From: Exophiala sp. HKRS030
Lineage: Eukaryota; Ascomycota; Eurotiomycetes; Chaetothyriales; Herpotrichiellaceae
Length of the DNA: 64,000 nucleotides
Assembly: GCA_023897205.1 (NCBI GenBank)
Contig: JAHWDD010000004.1
Span: forward strand, 2,294,001 to 2,358,000
Direction: 5' to 3'
Shown piece after piece: positions 58,274 to 64,000 of the stretch (position 1 is its first letter; each line of letters begins with the position of its first letter). The notes under the pieces are model-generated. The model was given only the letters and a program-made list of their open reading frames with translations. It was not told the DNA's origin and made no database searches. The position numbers and the translations under genes were made by a program.

Positions 58274-60448
58274 CTAACCAAAGCAAAAGTCGTGATCCCC
58301 TTCCTGACAAGCATGCCGTCGCATGTCAATAACTTCTCCCCACCATAGTTCCTGGTCGACCATGATTTGGCTGGCCCAGACTTCTGCCAGAATCTCCGCC
58401 GTCGTGGGAAACATCTGATACCCGAATACTCCGTACCATCGCTCACAGTATCCGCGTATGAAATCCTTGTGCCGTTGATCATCGGTCTCGGCACCAGCTA
58501 GAAATATCGGAAGTAGTAATTGTTTCAAAGTGTCGGACGACGTCCGTATGGAGATGACGTGGTCCAGACACAGTCGGCTCAGATACTTTAGTCTGGCACT
58601 CCTTCGTGCCACGGGTACATTCTGATCCGGGAACACTCTGATGGCGTATATCTGTAACGAGTATCGAATAGCCTCACAACAGTGATATCGATCTCTCGCC
58701 TCTTGTAATTTATCTTCATCCGCATCTTCGGCTTCGAGGTCTTCCTGCAGAGGGCGATGGCCCTTTAAATTCGTCTCAATTTCGGTCACGATTTTTCGTA
58801 GTGTCTTTTGGGGCATAGCTTGACTGTTTACTTGCCCAGCAAGATGGGCAAATTGCATTAGTGGGACCAGCAATTCTCGAGGAATGCCAATGAGATCAAA
58901 AAATGTCCAGAAGGGCGAACTTTCCCACTGAAGGACTGCTTCGAAATATGTGTAGGGCATGACTGGAGCACGTCGTGATAGTAATGCCACAACGGCGTCC
59001 CACCTCCATTGTGTCAGTGGTGCCTGGAGAAATAGTAAGATGAACAACTTACCATAATAGCATGGCGACTTGGGTTTGGGTCCTGAAGGACAGTGACCAT
59101 GTGTTGACGCCACCGGCGAGTTCAAGCAGTGCATATGCGTTACTCAGGTGAGTCCTCCATGCGTTCAGAGCTGACTGGACAGTCTGGGAGAAGGAATTAG
59201 CATTCGACAGGTTCAGTGTAGTCAATGCCCGAAAAGGGGGGCCCGGTCTCACATCAATGCACCACAAGGCAAGTAAAGTGTCCAGAGCAGGTAAGCTCTG
59301 ATTATGAATATGTGAACTCTGTAAAGCTTCTTTGTAGAGCACCATCGATTGGTTCTTGTGTTCGTAGAATTCCAAAGGAGGCGCTTTATCTTGCCGATAA
59401 TCCTTCCGGTGGTGGCATGCGAGCGCAATGATCGCATGGAATAGATGTTTTGAGCCTCTCGACGTTTCCCTGCGATACCTGAACGGATTGATATCCAGGT
59501 CGATGGTGATCGGGTATTTGCAAAATTCTTGGTCGTCTACGGAGTAATAATGGATGAGCATAAGCTTTGCCAGAGTCAGCAACACCACTTACATCTGTCC
59601 AGCAAAACTGAAAATTGATCCACCACATTGGCATACTGTACATGGGGCGGGATGGAGTTCATAAATATTTGGTTCATAGCAAAAGGCGTCTGATGGTGGG
59701 CTTTGGTAAGGGCCATGGAATTTTGATACTGGCCTGCATCGACAAACTCAGGCCAGGGTGGTGCGAAAGTTGGATTGCGTTCTTCATCAACAGTCCACTG
59801 ATCGGTGACATACCCAGAGGTTAGGATTGGGGGTTCTTCTGTCGCTCCCCCAACAGACCAGATGGTGTAGGTGCCGTCTTCAGGATACATCGTTTGTGTA
59901 GGATTCATCATGGTCGGAGGCGCATACTCCACCCCAGTGGCATCCATCATCTCTTCCGGCTTGAATGATGATCCTTGAGCGTTCATATGCCGATTTTCCT
60001 GAAGCGGAAAGTCTGCAGTCGTCGTTGTCGCTGTATTCGACAGCGGCTCTGGCCGGGCATCTTTTGAAGTCACTGAGTTCTTTCTCACGTGCTTCTTCCT
60101 CTGCTTGGGCGGCCAACTCGTCACAAATGCGAATTCACGCTCAGCCTTTCTCGAAGGCAGAGCTCTCTTTATCACCCCAGCATCACTCCCCGACGGCTTT
60201 GGACTATCACTGGCTTCCGCACGTGCTGGCGCTTTATGTCTCCGTCGACTGTCGTCCCCTCGGCGGGATGGCAGGTCACTGCCTTCCCAGACTAAACGTG
60301 TCTGAAAGCCGGCGCATTTCTCCCCAGCTTCCTGGCAAGTCCTGCATATCGGCCGTTGTCTGTCACACTTTCTCTGTTTTGACCTGCACGAGTGACAATC
60401 CGACTTCGCGAACGCCAGAGAATTCGTTCTCGGCGGCACATTAGTCAT
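58274..60448 (-). CDS. Zn2Cys6 transcription factor, fungal-specific
   Basis: Modelled exons: 60448-59593, 59536-59253, 59183-59053 and 59003-58274, giving 666 residues. The 69-nt intron 59184-59252 is in frame, so it could be read through (689 residues); it is called because it has GTGAGA, a GCTAAT branch-like word and a CCCAG acceptor, and because removing it joins 'LLALWCID' to 'TVQSALNAWRTHL' as in relatives. The last acceptor (59004) restores 'LLWWDAVVALL'. The Zn2Cys6 cluster has Cys 18, 21, 28, 35, 38 and 45. The remainder fits the fungal_trans_2 regulator layout. It is separated from the cluster by RRP6 and SNF7, so a role in it is unlikely; its target is unknown, possibly the neighbouring permease. 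Confidence 0.87.
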
Positions 60449-61294
60449 TATGCGCGCAGAGTGCGTGCTTGAGCAAAGTGGCGGTGAATGGCTTCGCCAG
60501 CGACACTACTAGTGATGATGTTGTTGTTGTTGTCGTCGTTTCTTGACTAAACGGTTCTCAATATTTGCTGTCTGTCACGTTCTGGAAGGTAGTGTTGTTG
60601 AAGGATCGTCGGAACATGACGTTTGAAGACCACAGCGACCCTTTTTTTCTCAAATCGTTTAGACGAAGATCTGCCAAATTGAGGGCAATGTCGGAAGTCA
60701 GCGCGGAGCTCGGACCAAGGTCATTAGGGCGTCTTTTAGGTGGCCATCAAGCAAGCCTAGCAGGAGTTTGGCAACGCCCTTTTGAGCCTCCCGTCACCCC
60801 CCTTCAAGAGCTTGGCCCAGGCAGCAAACGCCTATTGTACGGAGTACTCGTACCAGTACTTTGAAGAGACACCCGTCTCCACTGATAAGGGGGTCTACTG
60901 ATGCACCTCGCCGACTTAGTAACGCATTCGATGCTGTTGGGTGAGTCTGTCCCCGCCACATCCTCTCTCTCCTCCCTACAAGCACAGTCCAGCGCTCATA
61001 CGATTGTGGGACCCACCGCCTGGACGAGCCTCTCCGGCGGCAACTTGCACTCTAGCTCGTTTAGTTGGAGACACCCAGAACCTCTCAAAATCTCGCTTAG
61101 ATGTTACAACGGGGGAGTGAGCACGACAATCCTTCCCCCGATCACACGCACACTCACCACCACGGAGTACGCGCGGAGTATACAAGAGCCAAGGGCCGAG
61201 GGAATGATTGTGCTGCAGTGCATTAACAATTTCCTGCCGTAACAGGCTGGTCTATGTAGTGTATTAAATAAACGAGAAATTCCGCAGCGCGACT
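60449..61294. promoter_or_regulatory. Promoter of the second regulator; 3' end of permease gene
   Basis: 846 bp. A GTT/GTC trinucleotide tract at about 60519-60540 lies close upstream of the regulator start. Frames of 99 and 113 codons at 60565-61242 (+) have no recognised domain. Confidence 0.45.
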
Positions 61295-62874
61295 CTATTT
61301 GCCGCTATACCGTCTCTCGAGCCAACGAAGAGGGGCATACGAAACACCGGTGAAGATGAAGGCCATGATGACCCCGAGTTCCCCTCCCTTTTGGCCAATT
61401 TGTCTCGCAATAACTCCCACGTACCAGGTCTGGTTCATTCCGAGTACGGCGCCAACGATTCCTAGTAGAAAACTGAGAACTGCCGCGGCACCCCAGGGTA
61501 GCTTCGTTTTGTCGGCGTAACTCTCGACATTGTAGCCAGTCTTTCTGCGGAAGATGAGGTCTTCTTGCAAAACAATCATAAACAAGGCACTTGTCCAGTA
61601 CCCAATCACACTCAAAAAGTTGGAGATGATGGTCATGAGATGAGCTCGGCCTGCAATTCCGCAGATGGCGTATATCAGGACCGCGACCAGGGTCCAAAAC
61701 AGTCTCGGAATGATAGCAAAGTAGGTTGTCAGAGCTTGAATGGACAAACCCGCAGAGTAGGTATTAGGAATATTGTTTGCAACGAGTCCTAGTACTAGTT
61801 AGAAATTATCTTCAAGCACTGATGCGCAGATTCATCCTTACCGAGGAAGAATACCACCATCAGGAATGTACCAAAGCCATGGACAGGCTTGAGAGCAGTG
61901 CCAATGAGGGCACCATAGCCCTTGGTAGTATAAACCTCCATCCACTCCGGAGTGCTGCCGAGAGAACCACCGATGGCCAGGCCAACTGATTGGAAAAAGA
62001 CCATGGGAACGGTGATGCCGACCCAGGTCAGCGAGAAGGTCTTCCAGCGCGGCGTCGTGGCAGGGTAAGTGATGTAGTAGTCAGACGCAATTGGCAAGAA
62101 TCCAGAAGCAGAGCCAAAGCAAATCGTGATCATTGTCAAGAAACTGCCCGAGAAGGTCGCTCCGTGGGACACGTTCGGTGCACCAGAATCAAAGTGTCTC
62201 GAGGCAACGGCGCAGAGGATGATGGTCGCAATGAATCCCGGGATGAAGGCGTATCGCTCGTAGAAGTGGACAATGTTGTAACCGAAACCAGCAATAACGA
62301 ATGAAAGGATGGAGAGAATGATGATGCCCACCACAGTCGGACATGAACCTCCGGAGATGTAGTTGAGAATCTGACCGCCAATGACCACTCCGACGAGGCA
62401 CCACCCGAGCTCGGTGATGGCGTTCACCAGAGCAACGAGCTTGCCTCCGTACCAGCCAAAGGAGAATCGAGCGAGAATGATCTGTCGCAGGCCAAGTCGT
62501 GGACCGAACGTGCCCATGAACGCAGCACAAGCAGCTCCCAGGCTTGTGCCGAAAAAGACCGCCAGGAAGCCATTCGTCACGCTAAGGCCGAGCCATGAGG
62601 GACCGGCGAGTATGCCAGTCGCGACGGTAGAAATGACGGCAGAGCAAGAAAACCAGAGAAACATCATGTCAAGATAATTGAGGTTCTCATCACGTTCCGT
62701 GGGCAAGACACGCTCGATACCACGACTCTCGATGTGGAGTTTCCGGTCCAAGAGATTCGAGTAGTGCTGGACAGTTTGTAGCCATCGCGGACCACGATTT
62801 TCGAGCTCACCAGCACCCAGGCCTCTCAGCTGGCTGACTCCTTCCGGCTGGGTGGTTGTCTTTTCAGACATCAT
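61295..62874 (-). CDS. NCS1-family purine/cytosine-type permease
   Basis: Two exons, 62874-61842 and 61794-61295 (or from 61788), with a 47- or 53-nt intron; 510 or 508 residues. The acceptor is ambiguous because two AGs six bases apart both keep the frame. Around 12 hydrophobic segments are visible. Family segments include 'LNYLDMMFLWFSCSAVIST' near the start, 'FGPRLGLRQIILARFSFGW', and 'GLVANNIPNTYSAGLS' across the splice junction, typical of Fcy2-type cytosine/purine permeases. Predicted plasma-membrane proton symporter for a nucleobase or related compound; exact substrate not readable. No connection to the polyketide cluster is seen. Confidence 0.9.
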
Positions 62875-64000
62875 GCCTTTTTCTGCCTGGGATCCGAGAC
62901 TCGCCGCCTCAGCAGGTGATGCTGTAGTAGAGTCCGACTGTGTAGATGATCATCAGCCTTTTGCGTTTAAACAACATTAACTTTGGAGTACGAACCATGG
63001 AGTTTTCAATTGATGGATGAGCCTGCGTTCAAGGCTCTGAAGTCCTACCCTGATTGCCAAAGGGTACCGATGTCCTGAACTTTGTGCTGGATGAAGAGCA
63101 ACAACCATGAGGTTCAGACGTCTAGTGACAAGGAGGCATAATATGTTCCTCGTGGCAATGGAACACGGCATAACCCGCCAGAAGCGAAATTCCTTACTAG
63201 GCAACCCAATTTCAGTAACGCGCTCTTATCATTGCAGACGGACCGGCACTGCGACTCGTGTGGTTAGTAAAAGGATCTAGTCCTTGTTCACTAGCAAGTA
63301 GTTAGCTCTCTTGCCGCTCTTGCGAACCAATATCATGTCGATGTTTATATTGTGCGAGGCTGGTTGTGGGTTTCGAATATATGGTCGCTGCTTTAGCACA
63401 GCATTGAGGTGAAAAGTGAGAGGACTAACAGAGTGCGACAATCCCAGTCTAGCACGATTGCTGCCCGTTCCCCGGCTCAACTAGCAAGGGTCTGGGTGCA
63501 TCCAGTCTGCATGTCGAGAGCCAGTGCTTCGACGGACTCCCGTCAGGGTTGGCGCTCATCGGGTGGTCGGCTTGTCACCTGGTGGAATGGGCAGAACTCG
63601 GTTGCCTCCAGACACTTCGGTGGTCTGTGTGCCCCACGAAGGCATACAGTATTCGCCCGCTATTGAGAACCAGTTCTCATTACCTCGTTGGGCAACCGAA
63701 TATTCGAACATTCGATAAGCGAAAACATCCCTTGTCCCAAAGTCAGGTGCCCGAATTTCCAGAACAGATGCCTTTTGGGAAACCGAACACCGAGCCAGGC
63801 TCCGTTATGTTGGACACTTTTGACTTTGCCTATGCAACAGAATACTCCTTGCGGTGGACTCCATCAGTGTAATTCCCGCTTTGGGAATATTTCAGCTGCT
63901 CGTTATTAGGGGTCCCGTATTCTGGTAGGTTGAATTTGAGGATTAAATGTGTCGCGTCTCGTATACTTGCGCTGAAGAACGTTATTACAAGCGCCGGAAC
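62875..64000. other. Permease 5' region and unannotated right edge
   Basis: About 1.1 kb upstream of the permease. Overlapping frames on both strands (62977-63204 -, 63277-63480 -, 63409-63909 +) are up to 107 codons long and have no recognised domain. No terminal repeats, tRNA or transposase remnants were recognised, although a decayed element cannot be excluded by eye. Confidence 0.4.

Noticed and set aside
62977..63909. Possible remnant gene or transposon at the right edge
   Set aside because: Only short frames with no recognised protein family and no terminal repeats visible; not enough to call.
1..64000. tRNA, rRNA, CRISPR array or provirus
   Set aside because: No tRNA B-box with matching cloverleaf, no rRNA-like segment, no regularly spaced repeats and no viral genes were noticed by eye; a tRNA or covariance-model scan would be needed to be certain about small RNAs.

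Overview
The window looks like nuclear DNA of a filamentous ascomycete (Pezizomycotina). Genes are split by short GT...AG introns, mostly 47-120 nt. The regulators are fungal Zn2Cys6 proteins, and the housekeeping genes are eukaryotic (an RRP6-type exosome nuclease and an ESCRT-III Snf7). The species cannot be named from the sequence alone. Gene models below were spliced by hand: every junction was checked for GT/AG and reading phase, and positions given inside genes follow those models.

Bases 1 to about 50,830 form one large secondary-metabolite gene cluster whose left edge lies outside the window. Left to right it holds: a truncated flavin monooxygenase (+); a phenol-hydroxylase-type flavin monooxygenase (-); fungal type I fatty acid synthase beta (-) and alpha (+), transcribed divergently from a 1.7 kb spacer; an MFS drug:H+ antiporter (-); an NAD(P)H:FMN reductase (+); a seven-helix DUF3112-type membrane protein (+); a salicylate-hydroxylase-type flavin monooxygenase (+); a non-reducing polyketide synthase with SAT-KS-AT-PT-ACP-ACP-TE order (+); a family III CoA-transferase (-); a serine beta-lactamase-fold acyltransferase/esterase (-); a secreted laccase-like multicopper oxidase (-); and a Zn2Cys6 regulator of the AflR type (-).

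The logic resembles the alkyl-primed anthraquinone pathways (norsolorinic acid class). A dedicated FAS pair would make a short or medium acyl chain, the PKS SAT domain would load it as starter, the PT and TE domains would cyclise and release an aromatic polyketide, and flavin monooxygenases plus the laccase would oxidise or couple it. The tailoring set differs from the aflatoxin/sterigmatocystin/dothistromin clusters: no P450, ketoreductase/SDR, O-methyltransferase or anthrone oxidase was found in the visible part, whereas a CoA-transferase and an SxxK acyltransferase are present. The product is therefore probably not one of those toxins, but it cannot be deduced from sequence.

From about 52,600 to the right edge the content is ordinary genome: RRP6 (+), SNF7/VPS32 (-), a second Zn2Cys6 regulator (-) and an NCS1 purine/cytosine-type permease (-). 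I take the AflR-like gene as the right end of the cluster. The intergenic regions carry several microsatellites and a few possible AflR-type sites, at about the density expected by chance. No rRNA, tRNA, CRISPR or intact transposon was recognised.
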